Notes: generated by a model not told the origin, from the letters alone. Numbered from the stretch's first letter, positions 13,101-28,100 are shown. The stretch: 64,000 nucleotides of DNA from Mactromeris polynyma (GCA_032209605.1 JASFXZ010000039.1:2108001-2172000); one strand, 5' to 3'. A program made the numbers and translations.

Positions 13101-16100
13101 TGAAGTTTAGCCATATAACAGTGGTTCAGTCTGGTTACATGAAGTTTAGCCATATAACAGTGGTTCAGTCTGGTTACATGAAGTTTAGCCATATAACAGT
13201 GGTTCAGTCTGGTTACATGAAGTTTAGCCATATAACAGTGGTTCAGTCTGGTTACATGAAGTTTAGCCATATAACAGTGGTTCAGTCTGGTTACAGGAGT
13301 AAGTCATATATTTACATTGTTATATTGTTGGACCAACTTTACAGTAAAATACGAGATTGTTTCACATATTACCGATTTATTCAAATATAGTCTTGTCAAA
13401 TATTAGATATCGACCACAAGAAATCAGTTTAAGAGTCTACTATAAGAACGCTGTCCACTCGTTAATGTGACATTTGGCTTCGGTCATATTCCTCCACCTC
13501 ATTCATGTGGGGAAGTTGTCAGTAGCTTTCGGAAGAGCATGTTTGTACTGGTTGATAATTCATACCCGAACAACTGGTTATGTCAACTGATCGCCGTGTA
13601 TACTGACTTATAAGATAAAGGGCGTTAATACCAAAATAAACAATAAGTAATATATTGGACGATGCACTTCCAACGAATGATCGATGGTCACATCCAAAGT
13701 TAGCACTATCTATAATGTGTACATTATACCTTTACATGATAAGTGAAGTATGTGCACTACGAGGTAATAATAGCATGTTCGTGACGATAAAACTGTACAG
13801 TTGTGTTCTGTGTCACACAGTTTACAGCATTGATATCTTGGGATAGAGCGACTATCTCCTGATTCTGAGGTTGTAAGTTCGAGTCCCGCGCGCTCCGGGT
13901 TTCATATCAAACTTCACAAGCATTAACGCGAGTACTGGTTAGTAACACATAAAGCATTTATCAGGAGTAATCTGTATCAATTGCATAAGCTTGTGTCACA
14001 GTCGATGTAAAATAAATATGTTTATATCCATTACATCCTAGTTGGAGAATCAACACGCTTGTTGACAAAATGCATCAGGGTACTGGCCTATTCAACCAGT
14101 GCATTGTTCAGAATTAATGCAGCTGTAAACGTCAGACTCTATTTAAACACAGACAATGTTTATGTTATACAGATATATACGATGACAATATACCGATCAA
14201 TAAAACTAAATATTTCATGCAAGTTTGTATTTTTCACTGATTGATATTTGATATAAGTGAAACATTTAACACCAATCGATATTCAACACTGTGTTATTGG
14301 ATCGATAATGGCCTTGTTTATCAGAACAACAAGGCTGTATTTAACGATAAACATGGTAAGACAGACAGTTAAGTAGCTTTATGTAACTCAATACAACGCA
14401 TGTATGCGTACTGATATGATTGAGCTTAAGCTGCGGTCAACATAGCTTATTGTTATATACGATATAAATGTACTGGTACAGTATAACCTCAATAATACGA
14501 CCATATATTGGTCACAGCAACCATATATCGTTAACACCGTGCTCGAATCGCACAGATAATACAGAAAGGATTTAACGTCTGACTGAACTTCAGTGGATCT
14601 AAGTTTTAACTTTGTTTGTACCACGGACATATAATATTATGTCCGTGCTTGTACCTCTGGTTAGAACCCATTTTTAGCGAATTCCGGATTTCATCTATTA
14701 TGAAGTGATCCGGTAATTTAGTTAAACTATGCAAGTTAAGGTTAGTCTGAAGATCGTCTATTCAACGGGGCCCAGGTCCCGATCTCCTTCCCCTATTGAC
14801 ATGGATCATACGAAATGCATTACTCGAATACCTAGTATATAGTTACCTTCGCGCGAGAGACAGATACGCTACTAGGATATTGCATGTCTGCATGTTTAGA
14901 GCATGTAGGGAACATGGGCTCAGAATGTCGTTAACCGGACATTGATACATACAGTCACGTTAGTTTTGCTGTTTTGGTTGTTAACACTTCTGTATTATTG
15001 GATGGTATAGCTTCAGTTTATATTGATGGGACTTATCTATATAAGACTGTCACACAAGCTGGTGACTCACTCATCTTCAATTTATATATAAAGAAGCGAT
15101 GTTTATGATTATGTCTCGCATGATAAAACAACAAGAACCAGATAGTTGTCAGTTTACAAATGAATAACTCATCAGTATTTGTGGTGACAAAAAATATTGA
15201 TGATCCTCAAACTATTTATAAATTGATCGATAGAGCGCGAATTGAATTTATGATATTTGATTTAAATAGTTAAAGTTCAACAAATATCATGCCTACATCG
15301 ATGTTGTTGATTGCTACAGCTGTGTCGAATCGTAAATTTCACAGAAAATAATTATTCATACGTGCGAAGAATAGCCCCCCCCCCCCCCCCCCCCCTACGT
15401 GTGGATATCCAACAATAAAATCGCACGAATCCTTAGCCCAAGTCAGCCAAAAAGTGTTGAAGACAGTGCGAAAGTTGGCAAAAAAATACTCACGGTAAAA
15501 CAGCGAAACAAATGCAACAAATTATCGGCAGACGAAAACATCTTATGATCTAGAGAGAAAAAACATGACTCAGTGAAGTAAACCGTTCAGAACCGCTGTT
15601 TCGAAGGGTCTTACTGTGAAATTATACTGACGAAACCCAGGCTGGCATTTAAAGTTAGGTTTCTGTATAATAAATAAACACTTTCGTCAGTTTTAATTTT
15701 AAACACTTAGATTTACATATTTTGTATTGTTGTTTGTGTTAAATACTTCAATAAGACTTTCAAACTTACAAATAAAATGATTAACATGTATCCTGATATT
15801 CTAGCATTTGTTATTTTTTAAACAAACACAATTTATCTCCTTCGTATGACACACTTTGTGTATATGGTCGATGTAGGCCTACTGTAAAGCAAGTTGTGTT
15901 TGCTTCATTTAAAATCATTATCCATTCGATTTCTATTAGATTGTTTCATTTAAAATTATCCATTCATAAAGTATGTTAACAATTTCTTGTTTTGTCTTTG
16001 TCACGGTCTGTGACATCTGTGACTCCTGTTTGCCTATTTATCAGCCTTTTAAGCTATATGGAACGTCTGCTGCTCTAAGGTCATAAATAAGTACATCATG

Positions 16101-19100
16101 ATCTTCACTTCTCATATAAGCGCTAACGTGATCGATTAAAGTTCTAGTTAACACAAAATGTCGGTTGAACAACCAGTAATGTTTCTGTCTCATGGCGCTG
16201 GGCCGTCTTATTACTTGGATACCCAGGAAATGCCAGCATTTAAAGGACTGGATAAACATTCTGCAGCTGCTGATTTTTTAAGGAATTTCGTGAAGTCGAC
16301 GGCGATAAAGAAACCGGAAGTGATCTTGGTTATAAGTGCACACTGGGAAGAAAGTAACTGGACTGTAAATGTGAATTCTAAGCACTCGATCTACTACGAT
16401 TATTATAATTTCCCGCCAAAAACATACACACTTGAATGGTCTCCTGCAGGCGCCCCAGATACTGCTAGAAAGGTGAAGAAATTGCTGGAAGATAGAGGAA
16501 TCCCTTGTAATGAAAATTCAAAACGAGGTTTAGATCACGGAGTTTTTGTTCCCTTAAAGCTTGTATATCCGGCAGCTGACATACCTGGTAAGTTTCTTGT
16601 TTCGTTTTACAGGAAATAGATCTACCTAGGTTAGGTTACCAGATGTTGAATATGTACTGAAAACTGACATTTATACAGTTGTGTCGTAATACTCATATTT
16701 ACAGTCTACAATAACACATTCTGGCCTTGCTAACTTCGATAATGTATGTCTGCTATTTCAGTCAAGTGAGCAAACATTTAATGTTTTAAAATTACGTCGA
16801 CTTAAAGCGGCATTACATATTTTAAGTAATTAATGTACAAATGTACATGTATGTATTTTTTACATATTTAGTAAGGAATGAAATTCTCGCTGACGAAAAT
16901 ATTATTTTTATTTCGCTGAAGCTGACACAATTTGCAATAAGACATTTAAGTCCAAACTTTCTTCGAAGAAATTAACTTTGTTGTATTTGAAAAACGATTT
17001 TAGGCATGAGAGCAAACATGAAAGACAATTTTGATGCAATGGAACATGATGTCATCCCATGTTATGTATCCCAACAAGTAATTAGTGCATGATCCGTTAA
17101 AATCCTTACTTTCGTTTTGATGACTAAAATCAGCGAGCTACTTTCGGTTTAGAAAAACGTCAATATCAAAGAGAAAGACATCTGGAAAATGAAATGCTAT
17201 TATTGGTGGTTTGAAACTATCATGTAGCCATCTGAGAAGAGAGGAAAAAGTCTTGCCGCTTTAATAGATCTATACATAAACCCAATATTTTACATAACAC
17301 AACGATTGACAATGTAATGACCAAAAAAGTATTCATTGACATTATAATACTAGTGAGGACATTATGCAGAATGAAAATCATAATTTATTTTAACATACAT
17401 TATATAAAATACAAAACAATACAGTACGTTTTATTTAGGCATTTTACAGTTTTTGCCACATATATAACCGGTGAGAGAGAAAAAGTCATCAGAGACATAG
17501 TGAAAATTTAAAAATGAAATATGATGATGTACGTGGATCATGATTTCTATTTTTCAGTTTGTCAGATCTCTATTTTACGAAGTATGAACGTCAGAGAACA
17601 TTTGCAAGTGGCTGAGATTTTGTCAGAATTGCGTAAGGACGGTGTATTGATAATAGGTAGTGGATTTGCTACCCACAAAGGAGGCAAAGCAGGAACACCA
17701 CCAGCTTGGGCGTCTGAGTACAAATCCTGGCTTAACGATGTGCTCACGAATGGTAGTTACACGTCTGAGGAAAGGAAACATAAGTTAGTGCAGTGTTTGG
17801 AAACGGCCCCGCACATAAATAAGTGTCACCCGACTCTTGAACATTTTCTGCCAATGATTATGTGTTGTGCGGCCGCCAATTACACTTCCGGTCGTCTGCT
17901 TTATTCTTAATTTGTAATGGAATCACTTTTGAATGAACATTACATGTTTGGTTGATAAACCTACATGATTACTTCTTTCCTAATTTTGTTTTTCGTGTTT
18001 ATTTCAATGTGGTTACAATTACTGTACTGTAGGTCATAGCAATTATTTATTTAATGTTCCACTAGACAAATCATCAGATGTATTCATGGTGGTATTTATA
18101 TTTTCTCTGAAATCAACGATGCCTCTCACGTAACTGCACTGAGGTGTTTAATTATCACTGGTGGCTTATTTTGTCTTCATTTGAGACAAACATGCCTGAT
18201 TTAAACTGCATCATGTTTTGGTATATGAGGATAGGGAAGTAAGGAATTGTCTGGCTGACTATTAAAACCAAGCACAGAAAATTGAAGGGGACAGCTAGGG
18301 GAAGGGTTGTAATACACCACATGGCAAGTTAAGAAAGCAATATATATTTTGCCCGTACACCTCATCGACTCCTAATGTTTCGCAGATTGATGTTTCTCTG
18401 TATCTGTATGGGGAGGCATTGTGTTGTGTGTGTTATGTTCCCTGTAACAACGTTATCTTTCCTTGAGGAGAATTGTAGACTATAATTACGCTCAAATGTT
18501 CGTTGCTGTTAATCCATAGTGTCATCGTTAGGGTTGTTTCCGGAGTGCTGACTCGAGTCGCAATTACCTTGAATATTAGTAACATGATGCTCACAGTTCA
18601 TAAATTGTTTACCTAAAAGTGACAGCAGATTGTCGAAAGAACGACCTTCAATTGCTGTTTCTTTTCATGTTTTTAAAATGTATGCATATTCACTGATCTA
18701 TGTACCTCTATCATATATACATGTATATGTATAACGTTTTGTTGCTGGCCCAACATTGGTCGATGTATTTTAGTATCGTTTTCATACAAATGTCATTTTT
18801 AATAAATATGTATAATTGCATACTATGTTGCTTCATACTGACTACCATTAATTTAAAATGTATAGTATTGGAACGGTCGAAGTATGAAAACTTGCTATGG
18901 CCAGTTGCTGGAGCCATAATTTTGTTACCGATATACTGCTGTCACCCGGCAGATCCGGGTTCGATTCACGAGCGAAGAAAACGAAATAAACAAATGCAGA
19001 TATACTGCTTAATAGCATAGGCATGCAGTCAATATAAATTTATGAAATAATATGTAACCCCATTTTTAGGTACAGTATATTTTCAGTGCAGTTCATCAAT

Positions 19101-22100
19101 ATTCATGTCACAAAGTGTATCAACAATTATACACATACTACACTAACCTCAAATATTTTATTCAACCACACAAATGTCGGCACCACGCCATAAATTTGAA
19201 TTAATAGGGGATTTTGTGTCGGTTTTATTGGAGACTTCATTTGTATGAACACATTTTCACATTTCTGTTACGCTTGGATTATAATACATATGTTATATCT
19301 CTTTACGTTAAATAACCTGGGAATGTGAAAGAAAAAAAGCTGCCCGTATTTAGTTACGGAAAATTATACTGCGCTGTAGAATCTCACGTCGGTTTCAAAA
19401 TAACTGAAATTGCCTTTAAGGTTATTTCGTCAGATATATTACCAAGATGTGTAGGTATTGATGTAACATTTAAAATACCATCCATCTTGTCCAGGTACAG
19501 ACCGTAAAACTTCAATATGTTACGTTCCTATGTTACCACCAGTATCTTTGTTGTTAATAAAAGCGTGAACATATTTTGGTGACATTTACTGCGGTTTTCT
19601 CCAATTCATTTAATCATTGAGATTTACTATTGATAACTTACATTAGAAGTTAATTGATGACGATCTACACGGAACTTTTGATATGAATAGATCATTTCAC
19701 AACGGTGTGAAACAGATACTAGGTCACTAACAATGTAAACATTAAATTTTAATTATGTGCTTAATTAACTGATTATTCTGCTCATTTAGTTCGCAAAACG
19801 TTCCGCGTGAAAATTCCGTTTGTATGTAAAACAACTCGTCAGCTTGTTCTAAAAGTTAAACTGTTCCATTCATGAACCTGTTCAATATTGCAAGATTAGA
19901 TTTCCGTTAAATATTATTTGTTTACGGTACCTCAACCAAGCCACCGACATTGGCTTCAGTATATGCCTTGGTCTCCTCCGTGCTGGATGTTTCTTGTCGT
20001 TTTCCAAATAAACCAAACTTAATAAACTGAACATTCTACAATTTGATTGTCCTTTTATGTTTGCGATTTCTTCATATTTAGGGAACATCCCAACGTTATG
20101 TATTGCGCTGGATGCTTTAATGTGTTCATATGTTGATTTCACGGTCCTTGACTTTAATTCATAACCGCACTAAAAACATTTATTGTAAATCAAAAATCGT
20201 CAAAATAGCGTTTTTGTATTATACAAAGATCTAAATATAATCGACCGCACGATTCATTCAAAATATTGTCGATCCGGGTAACCTCAAACAAAATTTGCAT
20301 ACGTATGGCCTTAATCTATAATTAACTTGGAAAAGACGGCTACTACTAATGTCATGTTCTAGTTTACTACCTTAAGAAATTCAGTTGTATTTAAAGCCCA
20401 TATTTGTGTCATAATTTGGTATCTCAATGTGTACAACAATTTGTATATAAACACAAGAATGAACCGGGTGTTTGTTATTAAACATTCCTACTGCAAGCAA
20501 TGGAATAAATGCTGAACAATATTTAGTTTTGAAACATTCTAAACAATGGCGTACTCTCAACCAACGGTATTTTTGTCTCACGGTGGAGGACCGTCATTGT
20601 TCATGGATGCCAAGGATATTCCGATGCTGAAAGGATTAGATAAACATTCCGCGGCAGCAGACTTTCTCCACGATTTCACGCAGACGACAGGGCTTAGAAA
20701 ACCTGGCGCCATCTTGGTCCTCAGCGCGCATTGGGATGAACAGGTGTGCACAGTGAATACAAAAAGCAATCACTCACTTTACAAAGATTATGAGAACGAC
20801 CGGCGAGGCTTAGACCACGGTGTATTCGTACCTTTGAAACTTGTCTTTCCCAAGGCAGATATACCAGGTAAGCTGAACAGAAACTATTAAGTATTTTATA
20901 TTCTGGGATGTAATCTATATTGTTTCGAATAATTTTATTTTCATAATGTACACAAATACATCCATGTTTATGAATTTGACACACATTTTAAAGATGTCAT
21001 ATTCAACGAGAGTTGTGTGCAGTATTCAGTACCCATTGCTCCACCGAGACGCACCCGCTAAGGTTCTTTTGTGGGTTTCGAACCCCATCGTGTTTACTTT
21101 TATATTGCTAAATGTTATTTGAATGCTGCTGTTTCTGGAAGGCGTATGAACCAAGTTGCTATTTGTTAGAAATGCAAGCAGTATTATTTTATCAAGATGT
21201 TTATGGTTTTGATATTCAAATATGGGTCAGTATGGTGTGCAACAAATTGGCCGAATTTTATTATCAATTTTGTTTCGTTTCAATTTATAATGAAAAATGT
21301 TTCAATGATTAACAATAAGCGTTTATAGATTTAGTCATTTTATATGCTTAATGTATGTACATATAGTATATTTAAAGTTGTATTTCAGAAATAATAACGT
21401 GCATTTTAACATTTCTTGCAGTTTGTCAGTTGTCACTTCAAAGTAACCTAGATATACAAGACCATCTAAGGATTGGTGAAGCTCTTGCAGACCTTGGCAA
21501 ACAAACAAGGTGTGCTGGTCATTGGAAGTGGATTCGCCTCTCACAATCTTGGCAACATTGGACGACCAGGTGCGCCTGTACCGGACTATATAATCAGATT
21601 TCAAAGATGGTTGAACGATTTATTGTTAAATCCAAATTACACAGCAGACGACAGGAAGAAGAGGATGATTATGTGTGAAAGTACGGCACCGGAATTACAG
21701 TTAGTTCATGGCGGGAGAATCGACCACTTTCTGCCATTGTTGATGTGTTCAGCTGCTGCAAGATATCGCCCTGGAAAACTTCTGTATTCTGACATTCTAC
21801 TTCAGACACTCATAAATGAACATTATTTATTTCCAACCAGTTAAATATCGACAATGGTTTTAGCAGCACATTCTATCATTTAATATTTGGCGTATTTATT
21901 TCAAGTTAACGTATATTTTGTAATGAATGATATGCTCTGAATTAACGTGTCGCAAGTTGAAAGTGCAAATAAAAAAGTACAATATCATCAGTCGTGTAGA
22001 AAAGGGGTGATTTTGGGACACTTTTCAAGTTCATGAGAGACATTGTGAGATTGATCTAGTGTAAGATAGTGTAGGATAAAGCATTATCGACCTGATGTGC

Positions 22101-25100
22101 CCCAGAACCCAACCTTGTATGTACTACATGTATATACATGTACTATCATCGAACATTAATTTATCTCTGTGAATATCACAAACCTCACAAATACTCATTA
22201 TTATTATCATTCAGTAATATTTCCTGTTGTTTTGTTGTTTTCCATCTCTGTTGTATATTGTAATCCATCGTAGGATGTTGTTTTCTGTCATTGTTGTTGT
22301 TGTTAGTTACTGACGTCGATGTACACAATTCTGAGTTCATAATTATCAACAAGTTGCACTGTAATGTTAAATCATTACTTGTGATTTTTATTTTCATGTA
22401 TTATAAAACCTTTCTTTACATAAAACCGTGTGAGAAAATGAGTATGACATTTTACTGAGGACCCATTTTTGTAGCTATTTGTTTTTATGTTTTTGATTAA
22501 TCTTAACGTTTTATTTTAATAATTAACTCATTAAATGATATATCGTCATTTGTTTTGTCAGAGTAATGCTATTTTGTAAGATATTTTTGCTTATTAAAAC
22601 ATAAAAAGTGTCTGTGTATTTTTGAAATATCTGTATCATTCAAGAAGAATGAATCTGGATCCAGTTTGTTGTCGACATTTATTTAACACAAGTCGGATTG
22701 TTTGAAACATCCGGACACTGGTTCGATGCAATATATGAGACAAAATGTCCAATTATTCGGATGTTGCCGAGCAGAGTATAAAAGCACACATACATACACA
22801 GTCTTGGTATTGTCTTAATTTTTACAGTTGCATGGTATGGTATTCGTCTTTGGAGCAAGCGGCCCCGGGTTTGATCCCCTATGTCTAAATCACTGTGACA
22901 AATAATTGAATTTATCTGTAAACAGGCCGTCTAGATATGTCATGTATGTCTTAGATTTTAAAGTCATATACATTTGAAAACTGGACAAGTAATAACAACT
23001 CTGAATGAAGAAGAATGTTTGTGGACGTGGTGACTAAATGTATTATTGCAGTATAAATGTAACTAAGTCAACAGAAACTATTCAAGTAATTAGTCATGCC
23101 CTTCTTTAAAATAGATTGTGGGTTGAAAGAAAGCCAACATTTTAACTTATTTAGGGTTTTAGAAAACCGAGGAGCTCGAAACTCGACACAATGATGAAAT
23201 GTATATAAGGCTTGATATGTTTTCTGTTTGATACTTTACTTTTGAGTCAATATATCGAAAGGCACGTGGTCTCTGAATATCAGAGGTGGATGACGTGAAT
23301 ACTCGTCAATGGGTCACTTTTTCATTTTGTAATCTCGTTAATATGTTTTTTTTAATAATTCAGAACTGAATTTTACCAATATGTAAGTGTTGCAAATGAG
23401 AAAAATATGAACATTATACAAATAACCACAGAACAAATGTACATTTATAGTCAAAGAACTTTATACCATGCGTCATTTCTATATTATATATTAACACAGA
23501 AACTAGTTAGCGTTGGTGAAGAAAATTGAACAATAATGTTGAAAAAACTTGAGTAAGGAACACTGCTGTTCACTTTAAAGTAAAACCATTCATTCTTGAA
23601 TGGTGTAATGTGGTATTTTGTTCTAACAACATAATTCCTGGGAGGCTTGTGTACTAAGACCTACTGGTAGACAATAGATGGCGGTTAATCTCTATCGATG
23701 CTCTCTTGGGGAGAAGTTTCTGTTGCTTGCGATGTAGAAAGTACTAAACCCAGCAACTGGTAGGTCAACCAGCTGCTGTGCAAACATTTGCTCGACGATA
23801 AACCCAAAAATAATCACTAAATTGTATATTATTGTATTAATACAGGCCCGTCGCTAGAGAAGAACCTGGGCGAGAGCAAAAGGGACTGGGGACAATTTTC
23901 GATGTTGCGATTTATTGCCTAATGTTTTGAGCTTTGAGACATTCGGATGGAAACACTTGCCCCCCTTGTGTCACAGTGTAGTTAAGGGACTAATTTATAG
24001 TATGCATATACTTATATTTTATCATTGTCTCATCAGTTAATAATGTCGATGTGTTTTCAGGATTTGATGTCTATGACGATTGTGGTATTCCCAAGAAAGC
24101 CTTGGCTCATGCACTGGATCTGCTGGACAGTCCGATACTAGGTACCAGACAGTGTGCTGAAAACATGGGTGTTACATGCATGATAGGTAAGTATATAGAG
24201 AAAAGTGCTCTTAATGAACATACATACAGTTACAGTTGAATAATGACAAGATGGCGATAATACATGAGCCAGGAGAAAAGCATGTAAACATTACATTTAC
24301 AAACAAAGACGTAAAGCATTTCAACATGATACAAAGACGCGTAGAACAGAAACAAAGACATAGAGTATGGACGACATATAATATTGACATAGAGCTGGCT
24401 TGTTATAAAAATGAATAATAAATCGTATACTATAATTATCCTCCTCTATACAGGTTTGCCAAGAAAATAAATATGCTTCATTTTTGAGCGAAAAAATATT
24501 CAAACAAAGAAATTAGATATTACAAAAGAACCCATAATGTTGGTTGAAACGGGCTTACAGCACGAAATAAGTAATAATCAAAACTGATACAAACGGAATC
24601 CAGGCTTTTGCATCCGAATTCTGATACTGAAATCTGGTCAAGAAATTTTCTTGTATAAAGAGTTCAATCTAACGCTAAAACATTTGTAGTGAACTGATTT
24701 TATGTGAAACATATTATATAATGTTATTCAACGTGTATGATCTAATTACTTTAGGTGTTATTGGCGCATCACAAAGTACCACGACAGAATCCTTGCTGTA
24801 TGCGCTGAATGGCAGTGATGTTCCAGTGATTGGTCCGCACGCAACTCTACCTAACTTATCTAGATATGACAAATATTATAGAACCATTCCAACAGATGAT
24901 CAACAGATACAGGTATACAGATACAATATTTTACATTTATGTTTCTGAGGTCAAGTTTCCCTATATTCAAATTATTAGATTCAATGTTTTAATAAATTAG
25001 TAATTATAAAGGAGATACCAATCAAAATAAACATCGTCAAGTGATTTCAAGCTAAATTATTCTAAAATTGTCTGTCTCTTTGCAACAATTATTGTCAATC

Positions 25101-28100
25101 TGTACATATACAATTTGCTGATAGACTGTAGAGTTGTATATCTTTCAAGGTTATCTTCTATTTTGAGGACAGCTATCCCTCGGTTGTTCAATTCAAGTAC
25201 TCAGTCGCTCCTACAATATTTATACAGTATGTGAGACTGTATATACAAACAATTTGTCTAGCACAAAAATAAGGTTTGTTATACAAATGTATGTATTCTC
25301 AATATCGGACTACTGGTGCGCACTTGGCATATAATTATTGTTTATGCTTGTGGTAATAAATTTCCCATTCAGGCAACAGTGAGTCTTTTGAAAGAACTTG
25401 GTTTAGCATATGTAGCTGTTGTACATACAAATGATGATTTTGGAAGATATGGGGCTAGGAAGCTGAAAGAAATAAGCATCAGTAATGGTATTTGTGTGGA
25501 CAGTATTCAAGAAATCTCAGTAAGTACATCACAAATAAGAACAATTAAAATGAATAAATCTGTATTCGTTTTTGAGTACGAAGGGTTACTGGTGTGTGAA
25601 GCATAAACACACCACTCTAGATGTAAAAATCTGAACACTTCGTGACCAGGAACAAACAATGAATCAGTTCAATATTGAACGATCGATATATCTTTTTAGA
25701 TAAGTGTTGTTTTCCTTAGCAGGGTAGTCAATTGAAGAATTTATATCTAAACTACAATGATACTGATTTTGTTGAGATGCCAGTCTCTATGTGAACTACG
25801 GGAAATGTAATAATTTGTTATGAATAAAAGTGCTAGTGAGTAGCACGGGGAGCCTCTATTCACAAAACAGGGCCTCTCTACAATTATTGGGCACAGACGC
25901 AATCTTTAAGTTCTTTGTTAATCGACATGCTATGTAATCAAAGATCATTGTCGTTGACAGAAGTATATGTTAATTACAAAAAATGGTCCTTTGAAAAAAA
26001 ATCTATAATTTTATTGAATCAATGAGAAATTGTCGTAATTATAATGTACGACTGGAATATATCACCAATTTACAGAACCTCTTATTTAGTATGATTACAA
26101 GATCTTAAACTATAGTTTAAAATCACAATGAGTTTGTAAGAATATTGTAACTTTTGATTTAGAAATCTTTTTCATGTTCACTACATCATTATTTTCCTCC
26201 TTTTATTACGATCAACACAAAATATCTAGCATTCAGCTGGCTTAAACTTCACATACATGTACATTGTATTTACATTTTCTTATTTGCCAGAAGGGGCAAG
26301 ACATTCAGACAGAAAGGCTTATTACACAGCAAGAGAACACCAAGGACAAATCACTACGAGTTGTGTTCTTTGGTAGTCGTGAAGTATTCAAAAAAATGAA
26401 GACCGAGTTAGGATTCTCCTCGGACAATGTGAAAGGAATAAGTTGGATAGTTGTTGAAGATCCAGAGAGTGAGTCTGAGTCACAAACTGACACTGGAACG
26501 GATAAAATCTATCCCAATGGAACGTTTGTTATAATCCCGTCGATAAACACTGTATCAGATATTAAAACTTACATAGTGGATAAATGGGATCGGAGCAAAA
26601 CTTTGGATGATATGGATATGGATGATTTAGAAAAGTTGATGAAATGTTCTGGACTAACTACAGGACCGAAGCTAACTTTCAAAGACACTGCATCGGTAAT
26701 TGATGCGGTATTTTCATTTGCTAATTCTTTACAAAGTCAGAGAAAGTATTATAGTGCGCAGGGTAACTTCACCTTCAGAGAGAATTTTCAATTTCGTCTT
26801 GCTGATGCACAAAAGCGGTATGATGATTCCATACTAGAAAATGTAACTGTCGAAGAGTTTGCTTATAGGAAAAGAGTATCAGGCTTTGTCGAAAACAATG
26901 GCGAATTCCAACCAGATTCGAACACTGTACTGTATGCCATAAAATACGCAGCTGACCAAACTGAAAACGTAGAGGTATATAATTTATCATTCATTTTTTT
27001 CACATTTCTTATTCATGTACATGTGTAGTAACATTTTACTGGAATATTCAACTGTTTAAGAGAAGTAAAAACTTAACAATCAACATCGTTAATTAGTCAA
27101 GCCAGAATGCTCGTAAATAATCACCAAGTATATAAATATAAGACGATATAATAGTACGAGTCATTGAACAACATGTACTGTTTTATAATTCCCATTGTTG
27201 GAATAATACCAAGAAAGTTGTTTCATTCGATAATTTGTAAATTTTGTAACATTTCAGATTGGAAACTTTCGTAATAATGCAATTTACTTTGGAAATACGA
27301 CTATAGACTTTGATACAGTTCCTAGTTCGAAGTGTAACGAACATTGTGAGATGTGTTATGAAAATCCAGATATTCCTTTCGCTTTTCTAGACGGTGATAC
27401 ATTTATTCTGGGTATATTTTCCGTACATGAAACTGATCCTGATGATCCCTTTAGATGTTCCACTGTCCGAATATGGACGCTTGATATTTTACTGATTGAA
27501 ACATTTATTTATTCTGTACTTCAATCAAGAAATGAAACCGGCATTCGGTTTGGTGCGATAGCCATAGATGACTGTTACAGTGCTGCCCAAACAGCGCTAG
27601 TTCTTAGTGAAGTACTTTCAGGAAAAGTAAAACTGACAAACCCTTACACAGGGAAGGTAATTGATGTAGACAGAATAGCTGCTGTGGTGACTCTGTCCGG
27701 AAGTTCAGTCGCAATACAAACTTCTCTGCTGCTGTCTGAGAGAAAGATTCCTGTTATTGCCAGTGCTGCCTCGTCCCCAGACTTGGACGATCGATTGAAC
27801 TTTCCTTACTTTTTAAGAACTGTGCCAAGTGATGTAGAACAAGCTAGGGCAATGGTAAGCATAATTAAACACATGGGATGGAAATATGTTAGTGTATTAT
27901 ATGTGAAAAACAATTATGGTAGTAAAGGTAAAGAAACATTCCTAAAAATAGCCAAAGAAAGAGGTATCTGTGTTGCTGAAGAGGCTGAAGGGATAAGTGA
28001 TGTCAAAGAAGAAGAAGATGAATTGAATACTGTCTTCACTAACCTCCGTAATCAGTATTCTGATGTTGTCGTTTATTTCGGAACTGAATCTAGAATTAGT

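Noticed and set aside
12965..13390. Open frames across the 39-bp repeat on both strands
   Set aside because: A unit divisible by three, identical copies and no recognisable protein outside the repeat.
13838..13900. tRNA gene
   Set aside because: The tRNA-like head continues into a body and tail shared with 39,896-40,107, so it is a SINE.
18930..18985. tRNA gene
   Set aside because: A B-box-like gggttcgattc is present but no convincing 5' half or acceptor stem was found. Treated as a SINE remnant.
18700..19020. 106-codon plus-strand frame and its minus-strand shadow
   Set aside because: Low-complexity, overlaps a tRNA-like remnant, and has no recognisable domain.
22185..22397. Asn/Gln-rich minus-strand frame
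   Set aside because: Low-complexity peptide from a taat/gttgtt-type repeat, with no support.
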